Source: Seleniivibrio sp. (GTDB lineage Bacteria > Chrysiogenota > Deferribacteres > Deferribacterales > Geovibrionaceae). From it: a stretch of DNA of 64,000 bases. Within the stretch, counting starts at the first letter, position 1; each line of letters starts with the position of its first letter. Shown piece after piece: positions 51,572 to 59,227 of this stretch. Made by a program: the position numbers and the translations under genes. The notes under the pieces are model-generated. The model was given only the letters and a program-made list of their open reading frames with translations. It did no database searches and was not told the origin of the DNA. The DNA lies in assembly GCF_021209385.1 (NCBI RefSeq), contig NZ_JAJOIL010000028.1, positions 151,068 to 215,067 on the forward strand, written 5' to 3'.

Positions 51572-52336
51572 CTACTTCCCGGAGATATCCTTAATAACCT
51601 TATCAAGCTCCGCATCCGTAATGCGCACTGGCGGCATGACAGCAAGCTTATTTATGCTTCTGGGGTTTTTTATCCACTCCTTAAGCCTCTTTTCAGTCCA
51701 GTGCTTTCCGCCGACAGGCAGCACAGACGAAACAAAATATTCAGTGAGCAGACCGGAAAGATTAGCTGCCTCATTACCTGTGCCTTTTCCGCCGCCTATT
51801 CTGGTTATCATGCGGTGACACCCGCCGCAATGCTTCTCAAAAGCCCCCTTTTTGGAAGGTGTGATATAGGCAACATAAGGTTCGCTCACCTTTTTCGGCT
51901 GTTTCGATGCGGCGTTCAGCAGATAGAGAATGACAACACGTCTCTCGCCATCGGTGAAGTGGAAATCAGGCATATATTCGTTGACGTTCTTAATTTTGCC
52001 GTCCAGATATTCGCCTGTGTATTTCATGGCGGATGCGTTCAGATCGGCGGCGGCGGTTCCGCCATCCGCCCCTATGTTATGGCATCTGCGGCAGGCGGAA
52101 TCAGAAACTATCTTTTCACCTGCGGCGACAGCCTTTTTATCAGTATAAAATGCAGAATATTTGGCAGTCAGAAGCCCCGCATGGGCAACGTTCTCTCTGG
52201 ATGAGCGCATTTCGCCCCTGTGACAAGCCGAACAGGTGCCTACCTCCGAATAGTGCGGCTTATGGCACTTCGTACAGGCAAAGACCTCGGCGGCAGCCAA
52301 TAAAAAAATCAGTAATAGAAAGGTACGAGTTCCCAA
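51572..52336 (-). CDS. Tetraheme c-type cytochrome of a bc-type complex
   Basis: 254 residues; signal peptide MGTRTFLLLIFLLAAAEVFA immediately followed by CTKCH, then CSACH, CRRCH and CGGCH. The second half is like a mono- or diheme cytochrome c with conserved AVMPPVRITDAELDKVI as in cytochrome c C-termini (Met ligand MPP). It overlaps the cytochrome b gene by 28 bp and takes the place of cytochrome c1 in a Rieske/cytochrome b operon. Confidence 0.85.
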   Translation of the reverse strand: MGTRTFLLLIFLLAAAEVFACTKCHKPHYSEVGTCSACHRGEMRSSRENVAHAGLLTAKYSAFYTDKKAVAAGEKIVSDSACRRCHNIGADGGTAAADLNASAMKYTGEYLDGKIKNVNEYMPDFHFTDGERRVVILYLLNAASKQPKKVSEPYVAYITPSKKGAFEKHCGGCHRMITRIGGGKGTGNEAANLSGLLTEYFVSSVLPVGGKHWTEKRLKEWIKNPRSINKLAVMPPVRITDAELDKVIKDISGK

Positions 52337-53337
52337 TTCGCCCCCCTGAAATATACGGCGATAATCGTGAGCGCCACTATGAACAGCGTGAGCAGAAGAA
52401 CAGAAAGCCAGATACGTCGGTCATTTCCAGAAAACCAAACCGCGCGGTCAGCATGCACACGGCTGAACAACGGCAGGAAATAGCAAAGCACAAAAACAAC
52501 AGCCACCGCATTGAACAGCGATGCGCGCCAGCTCACTACCTCCTGAATCCAAAGCAGAAACCATGCACTTTTCGCAGGATTTGGCGGAGTGGCGGCATCC
52601 GCCGGAAGCTCCAGCGGGCTTTTGAATATCAGAGACAGCACGATTGCCGCAATAACCGCAGCAAAAGAAACCACAAGCGAAAAACTTACCAGCTGTTCGC
52701 GGGATTTGACCTTCTCCGGTTCCAGCATGGGCAAAAGTCCGCCGTCGCGTCTTATATTATATAGATGTGCCGACAGCAGAATCAGAGTCAGTATCGGCAG
52801 AAAAACGATATGCAGTGCAAAAAAGCGCAGAAGCGTCAGCCGACCGCCGACATCGTCGGGCATCAGCAGATTTTTCAGAAAACCGCCAGCAGGCAGTGTG
52901 TTCATAAGTTCCATTCCTGTCTTTGTCGCCCAGAAAGAGAGCTGATCCATGGGCATGAGGTAACCTGTATATGCCTCAAAAATTATGAGACCGAAGATGA
53001 TATAACCAAGCTTCCAGTTTTTCTTTCTGGCAGAGTAAACGCCAGTGAAGACAGTCCTTAAAAGGTGCAGAACCGCAAAAACCAGAAGCATATGAGAACA
53101 CATGCGGTGCAGGAAACGGATGAACGCGCCGCCAGCCACATGCTCTTCCAGAAATATTACGGAGCCGTAAGCCGCTGTGGTTTCAGGTGAATAATAGAAA
53201 AGCAGCAACACGCCCGTAAGCCCCAGCAGAACGAACAGCGCGGCGGAGATGATGCCGAGATATCCAGTTTTGCGGAAAAGCAGGGTGTCCTTATTAAATG
53301 TCACAGGAAAAAGGTGGGCAAAAAAACGGCTTATCAT
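52309..53337 (-). CDS. Cytochrome b (b6/QcrB-like)
   Basis: 342 residues, about eight membrane helices. Heme-ligand His pairs are visible in RFLHRMCSHMLLVFAVLHLL and, about 100 residues later, FALHIVFLPILTLILLSAHLYN; the b6-type GYLMPMDQLSFWATK (PxWY-like region replaced) lies between. The C-terminal half has fewer helices than full-length cytochrome b. It overlaps the Rieske gene by four bases, so the two are made together. Oxidises or reduces quinone together with the Rieske protein. Confidence 0.88.
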   Translation of the reverse strand: MISRFFAHLFPVTFNKDTLLFRKTGYLGIISAALFVLLGLTGVLLLFYYSPETTAAYGSVIFLEEHVAGGAFIRFLHRMCSHMLLVFAVLHLLRTVFTGVYSARKKNWKLGYIIFGLIIFEAYTGYLMPMDQLSFWATKTGMELMNTLPAGGFLKNLLMPDDVGGRLTLLRFFALHIVFLPILTLILLSAHLYNIRRDGGLLPMLEPEKVKSREQLVSFSLVVSFAAVIAAIVLSLIFKSPLELPADAATPPNPAKSAWFLLWIQEVVSWRASLFNAVAVVFVLCYFLPLFSRVHADRAVWFSGNDRRIWLSVLLLTLFIVALTIIAVYFRGANWELVPFYY

Positions 53338-53750
53338 ACCGCGCTCCTGCGGTAGACCGTTACCTTGCCGTCCTTCTCATCGGTGGCAAAAACCGTCAGC
53401 TTTTTCACGGCGGGTCCTTTTATCACTTCGCCATCCAGAGAGAATACACTTCCGTGGCAGGGACATGCGAATCTGTCGCCGTCCAGCGCAACGGTGCAAC
53501 CAAGATGGGTGCATGTCAGCGACATAGCGGTTATATCGCCGTTAAGTTTCATGACAGCGGTCTGTTTGTCGGAAAATATCAACGCTCCGCCCTCCGGCAC
53601 GTCAGCGCTCGCCACGGTCAGCACCACGTTTGTGCCAGCCGTCCGCGGAGTAAGAAATCTGTACAGACCGAAAAGCCCCGCCGCGCCTCCTATGAAAATG
53701 GACAGCCTTCTGAGAAATCCGCGTCTGTTCATACCTTCCGATAACCCCAT
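53334..53750 (-). CDS. Rieske 2Fe-2S protein
   Basis: 138 residues. A twin-arginine-like anchor (NRRGFLRRLSIFIGGAAGLF) precedes the Rieske domain with cluster motifs CTHLGC and CPCHGS near residues 81 and 97. I start at 53750, where AGAGGT is 6 nt upstream; MNRRGF at 53732 is an alternative. First gene of the Rieske-cytochrome b-cytochrome c set, behind its own promoter. Confidence 0.92.
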   Translation of the reverse strand: MGLSEGMNRRGFLRRLSIFIGGAAGLFGLYRFLTPRTAGTNVVLTVASADVPEGGALIFSDKQTAVMKLNGDITAMSLTCTHLGCTVALDGDRFACPCHGSVFSLDGEVIKGPAVKKLTVFATDEKDGKVTVYRRSAV

Positions 53751-53778
53751 CAAATACCTCTGAATTATTGAATATGGC

Positions 53779-53807
53779 AGTATAATGAAAATAGGATCGG
53801 GGGTCAA
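53779..53807 (-). promoter_or_regulatory. Promoter of the Rieske-cytochrome b-cytochrome c genes, overlapping a hairpin
   Basis: On the minus strand TTGACC (53802-53807), a 17-bp spacer and TATACT (53779-53784). The -35 box lies in the hairpin GGGGGTC / GACCCCC (53799-53817). The start would be about 22 nt before the Rieske ATG. Confidence 0.6.
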
Positions 53808-53817
53808 GAAGACCCCC
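53799..53817 (-). terminator. Hairpin between NrfD and Rieske genes
   Basis: Perfect 7-bp stem GGGGGTC/GACCCCC with a five-base loop, 14 bp after the NrfD stop. The T-run is interrupted, so it may be a weak terminator or an RNA stability element separating the two gene sets. Confidence 0.5.
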
Positions 53818-53830
53818 GCGCTGATAAAAC

Positions 53831-54760
53831 CTACTGGATATAGTCCGTAAACTTCTGGGTATAAACCCCTGCGTGAACTATCAGAAAACGCAGAAAATAT
53901 CCGCCCAGAAGTACCAAAGCCTCGAAAAATATGAGTTTGCCGCCTGAAACATGCATCCTGCCGCTCTCGCCCAGTCCGAAGACAACCGCGGGAACAAGCA
54001 GACCGAGGAAAACAAGCACAGCCCAGAACTCAACGGCAAATTTACCGCTCAAAAGGCTCTTAGCCGAATACTGCATCTCCGGCACACCCTGCATAGCAAT
54101 GAGGAACATACCGAACAGAAGCAGAATCTCAAGCACTATCAGATAGAAGTGGGTTGTCTCTATCTTGTGCATACTGTCTTCCGTTTTAAACGCAAGCTCC
54201 CGCACTATCATAGCTCCGGAGATACCCGTCGAGGTAGCGGAGATGATGAACAGGATAGGCAGGGACGTTTGATGCCAGAAGGGGATAGCCCTGAGAACAC
54301 CAAGCAGAACCGCCGTATAGCCTGCCGTGCAGATACCTGTGAGAATAAGCATCCATTTTATCCATTTGCTGCTTCCCATATTATCAAGCAGTCTCGGCAG
54401 CCAGCCGCCCATAAAGCGGAAGAACCTTGCCAGACCGAGGTTGTATATGGCATACAGCATCGAAAAAATCGTAAAAAGAGTCAGAATTCCCGTACCCCAT
54501 GAAATAGCGGAGGTAGGGTTTACGAACAGAAGGATGAGCAGCCAAGGCTTCCACATACCCTGTCCAAGGTCAATATACAGAAAGAAGATACCTATCATCA
54601 CCAGCGGCATACCGATCACGCTTGCCGATTTGATGAACGAAATATATTTCTCCCTATCGTACATATCCGCCAATACAGCCGCAACTATCGAACCCGCGCC
54701 GACACCGGCGAGGAAAAGATAAACGGCGATATACCATTCAAATGCTTCCTGAAAAACCAT
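53831..54760 (-). CDS. NrfD/PsrC-type membrane subunit of the molybdenum reductase
   Basis: 309 residues with eight helices in the NrfD pattern, opening with EWYIAVYLFLAGVGAGSIV. It anchors the A and B subunits at the periplasmic face of the inner membrane and exchanges electrons with the quinone pool. It follows the ferredoxin-like subunit by 9 bp. Third gene of the ABC set. Confidence 0.93.
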   Translation of the reverse strand: MVFQEAFEWYIAVYLFLAGVGAGSIVAAVLADMYDREKYISFIKSASVIGMPLVMIGIFFLYIDLGQGMWKPWLLILLFVNPTSAISWGTGILTLFTIFSMLYAIYNLGLARFFRFMGGWLPRLLDNMGSSKWIKWMLILTGICTAGYTAVLLGVLRAIPFWHQTSLPILFIISATSTGISGAMIVRELAFKTEDSMHKIETTHFYLIVLEILLLFGMFLIAMQGVPEMQYSAKSLLSGKFAVEFWAVLVFLGLLVPAVVFGLGESGRMHVSGGKLIFFEALVLLGGYFLRFLIVHAGVYTQKFTDYIQ

Positions 54761-54769
54761 ACCGCCCTC

Positions 54770-55333
54770 CTACTTCTGTATATAATAGATATTCGGCTCT
54801 GTACCGAGATCCTGACGCAGTTTCCATACCTTATAATGTTTCTCTGCGGCATCACTCAGCAGAACGGATATTTCGCTTTTGGGATCGTTTACGTCCCCGA
54901 AGACCCTGACATTGCCGGGACATGTTGTCACACATGCGGGAGCAAGTCCTTCCGCAATCCTCGGTAGGCAGAACGTACATTTTTCCGCCACGCCAAGCTC
55001 GTGGTTGAAGAATCTTGCGTCGTAAGGACATGACACTATGCAGTATTTACATCCGACGCATATCTTCTGATTGATGGAGACGATGCCGTCTTCCCTTTTG
55101 TGGCTTGCCTTTGTGGGGCATACGGTGACACAGGGTGCATCGTCGCAGTGGTTGCACTGGTGGGGAAGAAAGTGCATCTGCAGTTTCCGCGTATGGTCGG
55201 GGCTTCTGCCCGTGTCGATGTGCGTGCGGAAATCTTCGTCCGGCACATGCCATTCCGCCTTGCACGCCACCATACATGCTTTACAGTCGACGCATCGGTC
55301 AACAATATATGCCATTGCGTATTTCTTTTTCAT
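54770..55333 (-). CDS. Four-cluster ferredoxin subunit of the molybdenum reductase (PsrB/PhsB type)
   Basis: 187 residues. Four 4Fe-4S Cys groups: CVDCKACMVAC, CNHCDDAPCVTVC, CVGCKYCIVSC and the split CTFC...CVTTC. No signal peptide, so it is expected to be exported by hitch-hiking with the twin-arginine signal of the Mo subunit. Carries electrons between NrfD and the Mo subunit. Confidence 0.95.
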   Translation of the reverse strand: MKKKYAMAYIVDRCVDCKACMVACKAEWHVPDEDFRTHIDTGRSPDHTRKLQMHFLPHQCNHCDDAPCVTVCPTKASHKREDGIVSINQKICVGCKYCIVSCPYDARFFNHELGVAEKCTFCLPRIAEGLAPACVTTCPGNVRVFGDVNDPKSEISVLLSDAAEKHYKVWKLRQDLGTEPNIYYIQK

Positions 55334-55346
55334 CTTCGCCTCCCCC

Positions 55347-57536
55347 TTACGCCTTCACGACTTTGACAAAGCCGTTGTGGAAACCGGCAGAACCGCTGAT
55401 TGGGTCTGTCTCATCCGACGTGAAATCGGAATCACGCGCGCCCACACCTGATATTCTCGTCAGCATCTTGCTGACGGAACCGAAACCGTGGGGGATGAAG
55501 ATGGCGTCCTTATGGATGTTGTCGACGACTTTGGCTATGCACGCATGGCTCTTTTTGTCGCCTTTGACTATGCAGACGTCGTCGCCGTTCTTTATGCCCA
55601 GATTTTTCGCGCGCTCGCTGTTTATCCAAAGCTCCACCTGCGAGTGGTGCAGGGCGAGCAGCCATGCGTTATTCTGGGTTCTGGCGTGGGTATGGAAGCT
55701 GAGACGGCCGAACAGCAGCCTGAACTCGTCGCCTCTGGGCATGGGCGGCGCCTCATAAGAGGGCATAGCTTCATATCCCAGATCGTCCATCATGCTGCTG
55801 AAAAGCTCCGCCTTACCCGAAGGAGTATGGAACTCCGGCTCGGCTCCGGACGCTATCGGGAAGGGGTCGCCCTCTGCGCCCACAAGACATCCGTGCTTCT
55901 TCATGTTCTCCTCGGTGAGACCGATGGATTCCAGAAATTCTTTATTGTACTCGCGCACATCCATGAAATGATTTTCGTAGCCCATCGCCTTTGAAAGCCG
56001 AGCCGCGATCTCCCATCCGCCAAGGGTATCGTGCAGAGGCGGAACAGCGGGTTCGCGGTATTGGATGTATCCGCTCTTTCTGGATGTGATGATTATCGGG
56101 TCGTACCTTTCCAGATATGTGGATTCCGGCAGGATAACGTCTGAATACCACGCGGTATCCGTCATATATATCTCGCAGGTAACGATAAGCTCGCTCGCCT
56201 TTATCGCCTTTTCCACGGTATCGGCACTTCCCTGATTATGAAACGGGTTGCAGCCGTAAACGAACATTCCTTTGAGTGGATGCTTCTGCTGCGCTATCGC
56301 CTGCATCATCTTGTTGGCAAGACCAAGGTCGGTGGAAGCTATGGGAAACTCTGTTCCAGCGCCGTCAGCTCTCTCTGTGTCCACCTTCTCAAGATCGTGA
56401 ACCATATGGGGAGTGTCGAGTTTAAGAGGTACTGGCTTGTATATACCGCCCGGCTGTTCCCAGTTGCCCATCAGAGCGTTAAGGATAGCGATTGCTCTTA
56501 CGAACTGGGTATCCGTGCCGTAACGTGTGAGACGGCGACCGGGGTGGATGTAGCAGTGTGGAGCCGCTTCGCAGAGCTTATTCGCCGCCTCGATGATATC
56601 CTGTTCGGGTATCTCGGTTATACCGGCCGCCCATTTGACGGTGTACTGGCGGACGTGTTCTTTCAGCTCTTCCAGACCATAGGTATAGTTATCGACAAAA
56701 TCTTTGTTATATATCTCTTTTACGAGAATATAGTTTATCATCGCCAGAACAAGAGCCGTGTCCGTTCCGGGTTTTATCATCATATATTTGTTTGCTTTCG
56801 CGGCGGTCTTGCTGTATCTGGGGTCGACATATATAACATATGCACCGTTGGCACAGCCGTTTATGAAATCCTGAAGTTCGCCGACGTGCAGTGCCTCTGC
56901 GATGTTGCGACCGAGGAGCATTATACACTTGGCATTTTCAGAATCCACAGGTTCCTTTCCGCCGACGGGTTTGCCGTATGTGAGCGCCCAGCCGATATCC
57001 CTGCTGCCCGTACATTGGGCATAGGAGGGGATGCATATATTGGGCGAACCCATTATATGAAGAAGATCGACAAAAGAGTGTTCACCCGAACCGTGAGCAA
57101 AGAGTGTGAATGTTTCGGGACCGTATTTGCCCTTGAGCGCGTTGCATTTTTCGGCAACATACTTTATGGCTTCGTCCCATGAAACTTCTTTGAACTGACC
57201 GGAACCTCTCTCTCCGGTGCGGATGAGAGGTTTTTTAAGTCTGTCTGGGTCGTAAAGCTGAAAAACGCCTGAGTTACCCTTTGCGCAAAGCTTACCGAAG
57301 TTGCTGGGGCAGCTCTTCTGTCCTTCAAGTTTCGTTACTTTCCCATCGACAACCTTAGCTGTGAGGCCGCACTTCCAGAAGCACATTTCGCACCAGTTCT
57401 GGGCGTATGTAACTCCGGATGGGGTAGAGTGCTCAACCTCTCCGGCGATAAGACTGAGTGACGGCAGGGTCGCCGCCGCCGCACCTGCGGCAATGGTTCC
57501 CTGTAAAAACCGCCTGCGGGAGATTCTGCTTTTCAT
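55347..57536 (-). CDS. Molybdopterin oxidoreductase, PsrA/PhsA/SrrA-like catalytic subunit
   Basis: 729 residues of the DMSO reductase family with a twin-arginine signal (SRRRFLQGT, residues 6-14). The 4Fe-4S motif is Cys49-x2-Cys52-x3-Cys56-x27-Cys84, and Cys175 in SYAQCTGSRD is placed as the Mo ligand typical of polysulfide, thiosulfate, arsenate and selenite reductases. GAGGG upstream sets the start at 57536. The ABC layout fits reduction of a sulfur or selenium oxyanion or polysulfide; arsenate reductase has a larger A subunit. A sigma70 promoter lies about 60 bp upstream. Substrate not settled. Confidence 0.9.
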   Translation of the reverse strand: MKSRISRRRFLQGTIAAGAAAATLPSLSLIAGEVEHSTPSGVTYAQNWCEMCFWKCGLTAKVVDGKVTKLEGQKSCPSNFGKLCAKGNSGVFQLYDPDRLKKPLIRTGERGSGQFKEVSWDEAIKYVAEKCNALKGKYGPETFTLFAHGSGEHSFVDLLHIMGSPNICIPSYAQCTGSRDIGWALTYGKPVGGKEPVDSENAKCIMLLGRNIAEALHVGELQDFINGCANGAYVIYVDPRYSKTAAKANKYMMIKPGTDTALVLAMINYILVKEIYNKDFVDNYTYGLEELKEHVRQYTVKWAAGITEIPEQDIIEAANKLCEAAPHCYIHPGRRLTRYGTDTQFVRAIAILNALMGNWEQPGGIYKPVPLKLDTPHMVHDLEKVDTERADGAGTEFPIASTDLGLANKMMQAIAQQKHPLKGMFVYGCNPFHNQGSADTVEKAIKASELIVTCEIYMTDTAWYSDVILPESTYLERYDPIIITSRKSGYIQYREPAVPPLHDTLGGWEIAARLSKAMGYENHFMDVREYNKEFLESIGLTEENMKKHGCLVGAEGDPFPIASGAEPEFHTPSGKAELFSSMMDDLGYEAMPSYEAPPMPRGDEFRLLFGRLSFHTHARTQNNAWLLALHHSQVELWINSERAKNLGIKNGDDVCIVKGDKKSHACIAKVVDNIHKDAIFIPHGFGSVSKMLTRISGVGARDSDFTSDETDPISGSAGFHNGFVKVVKA

Positions 57537-57595
57537 TTGTGTCCCTCTTGATTTTTGCGTGATGAGGGACATTTGTACCGATTGAACTTAACACC

Positions 57596-57623
57596 ATAAT
57601 AATATAGCCAATGGATTTGTCAA
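57596..57623 (-). promoter_or_regulatory. Promoter of the molybdenum reductase operon
   Basis: TTGACA (57618-57623), 16-bp spacer, TATTAT (57596-57601) on the minus strand; start near 57589. About 31 bp upstream of the -35 is a perfect palindrome ATTGTATACAAT (57655-57666), a possible operator. Confidence 0.65.
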
Positions 57624-57808
57624 TACTTATCGGATTAAAATATAGATAAAAAATATTGTATACAATCCAGGTTTTAATTAAGACTAAATATGAATTAATT
57701 ACAAGAAATCAAACTTGCAAGTATTGCATTTGATTTTTCAATAATGCTATCGCTTCTTTATAATTACAATGGCATATCGCATATTTGATGATGCTTTTAA
57801 TTAAGGAC

Positions 57809-57894
57809 GAGATCGCTTCTGGCATAAAGCCCTAGCGAAGGCGGAATAAAAGTCACGTCTTTGCGAGAAAACCGCAGGTTGACGAAGCAATCTG
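57809..57894. repeat. Dispersed palindromic repeat, copy 3
   Basis: Starts GAGATCGCTTCTGGCATAAA and ends TTGACGAAGCAATCT; almost the same first 25 bases as copy 1. It fills part of the 57537-57949 gap between the cytochrome genes and the reductase. The rest of that gap holds the promoter and AT-rich sequence with no gene. Confidence 0.7.
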
Positions 57895-57949
57895 AACCAC
57901 ATAGAATTCTCAGTGCAATATATTACCGCCGCACCGCCGTATTCGGAAT

Positions 57950-59227
57950 CTATTTTCCTGCGTCTTTAACCGTGTCGGTCACCTGTCTCCATTTCTTCAT
58001 TGCGGCTTTTTTATATTCAATATTTTTGGTCATAATTCTTCTATATTCAGAATCATTTACAAACCTACCATTAACTACTTTGAACCCTTTGAAGTTATAA
58101 AAACTTTCAAAAGGCAATCCGTCCTTGTCGGTCAGATAAAGCCTATCCTCTTTCTTCTCGCGCATGAGCCTTCTGGCATCTGCATGACAGCTTTCACACA
58201 TCACCGTTTCGCGGCGCACAGTGTGGGGAAAAACCGCCCTGAAATCGGCAGCGAGCAAGTCATTCTCTTTGCCGACAACCTTGTCGTCTTTTATATTCGT
58301 CAAGAGAGCAATATACTGCGGACGCAGAGGCGAATATTTCTTTCTATCGTTCACGCCTATGGGAAAGTCTGCATATTGTTTTGTGTGACTGCTCTTCGCA
58401 TAATCTATGTGCGGACGTTTCACCCATCTGAAATATTCCGAAAATTTCGTGTTCTGCAAATATATCCAGAAGGTGCCGTACTCCTGATTTGCCCACGCGG
58501 AATGGCATGTGTAACACTCCATGCGGCTGTGTTTATCTATCGAATGTTCAACGGACGTGCTTTTCTTCATATCGTGGCAGTCGGTGCAGGTCTTAGAAAA
58601 TTTTCTGCCCTCCGCAAGGCTCTTCATGGAGTGACATTCGCCGCACTGCATCCCCTTTTCGTGATGCACATCAGGAAGCATTGAGGCATATTTCCAGCCC
58701 TTGTGCTCCTTCCCTCTGGCATATCTCTCATGGTCTTCCCGCTGTCCCAGTCCGCTGTATTCAATACCTGTGTAGTAGTCTCTGTGACATTCCTGACAGT
58801 TATCCGTTGTGGGTTTCTTTATGGCGTGAGGATTTCCCCCGTCGTGGCAGTTCATACAGCTCAAAACATGGCAGTTCTGACAGTTCTTGTTCCAGAACTG
58901 TCCGTCAACCCGACCATAAGTCTTATCTACAAAAACCTTTTCGGCGCTTCTATGCACCATAGGGCTTTCCAGTATTCCGGCATATTCAGCGTGGCAGTTC
59001 AGGCACCCCTTAGCTGAAACGGAGAAATCAGCCGCTTTATCGTAATGCTCTTTATTGGGCGCATGACAGGTTTCGCACTTCTGTTTTGCGTGTACTCCCG
59101 TCACCCGTTCCTTGTGGCAGGCGGCGCAGTTTTTATCGCTTTTCTCCAGTGCAAAGCCGCTTTCAGCGAAGCAGAGGCTTATGCACAGGGTCAGAAAGAA
59201 CACTGTCATATGAAAACTTCTTGCCAT
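57950..59227 (-). CDS. Exported ten-heme c-type cytochrome
   Basis: 425 residues; signal peptide ending near ESGFA, then ten CXXCH sites (CAACH, CETCH, CLNCH, CQNCH, CMNCH, CQECH, CGECH, CTDCH, CYTCH, CESCH). The stretch MECYTCHS followed later by FPIGVNDRKKYSP is shared with the larger cytochrome upstream, which shows a common origin. It overlaps that gene by about 65 bp. Periplasmic or outer-membrane electron carrier. ATG 59209 is an alternative start. Confidence 0.85.
   Translation of the reverse strand: MARSFHMTVFFLTLCISLCFAESGFALEKSDKNCAACHKERVTGVHAKQKCETCHAPNKEHYDKAADFSVSAKGCLNCHAEYAGILESPMVHRSAEKVFVDKTYGRVDGQFWNKNCQNCHVLSCMNCHDGGNPHAIKKPTTDNCQECHRDYYTGIEYSGLGQREDHERYARGKEHKGWKYASMLPDVHHEKGMQCGECHSMKSLAEGRKFSKTCTDCHDMKKSTSVEHSIDKHSRMECYTCHSAWANQEYGTFWIYLQNTKFSEYFRWVKRPHIDYAKSSHTKQYADFPIGVNDRKKYSPLRPQYIALLTNIKDDKVVGKENDLLAADFRAVFPHTVRRETVMCESCHADARRLMREKKEDRLYLTDKDGLPFESFYNFKGFKVVNGRFVNDSEYRRIMTKNIEYKKAAMKKWRQVTDTVKDAGK

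Noticed and set aside
56238..57182. 314-codon plus-strand frame opposite the molybdenum reductase
   Set aside because: Antisense to conserved catalytic sequence; no ribosome site or domain.
57730..57741. FNR site TTGATTTTTCAA upstream of the molybdenum reductase
   Set aside because: The symmetric halves are too close to match TTGAT-N4-ATCAA and the site is about 110 bp upstream of the -35 box.
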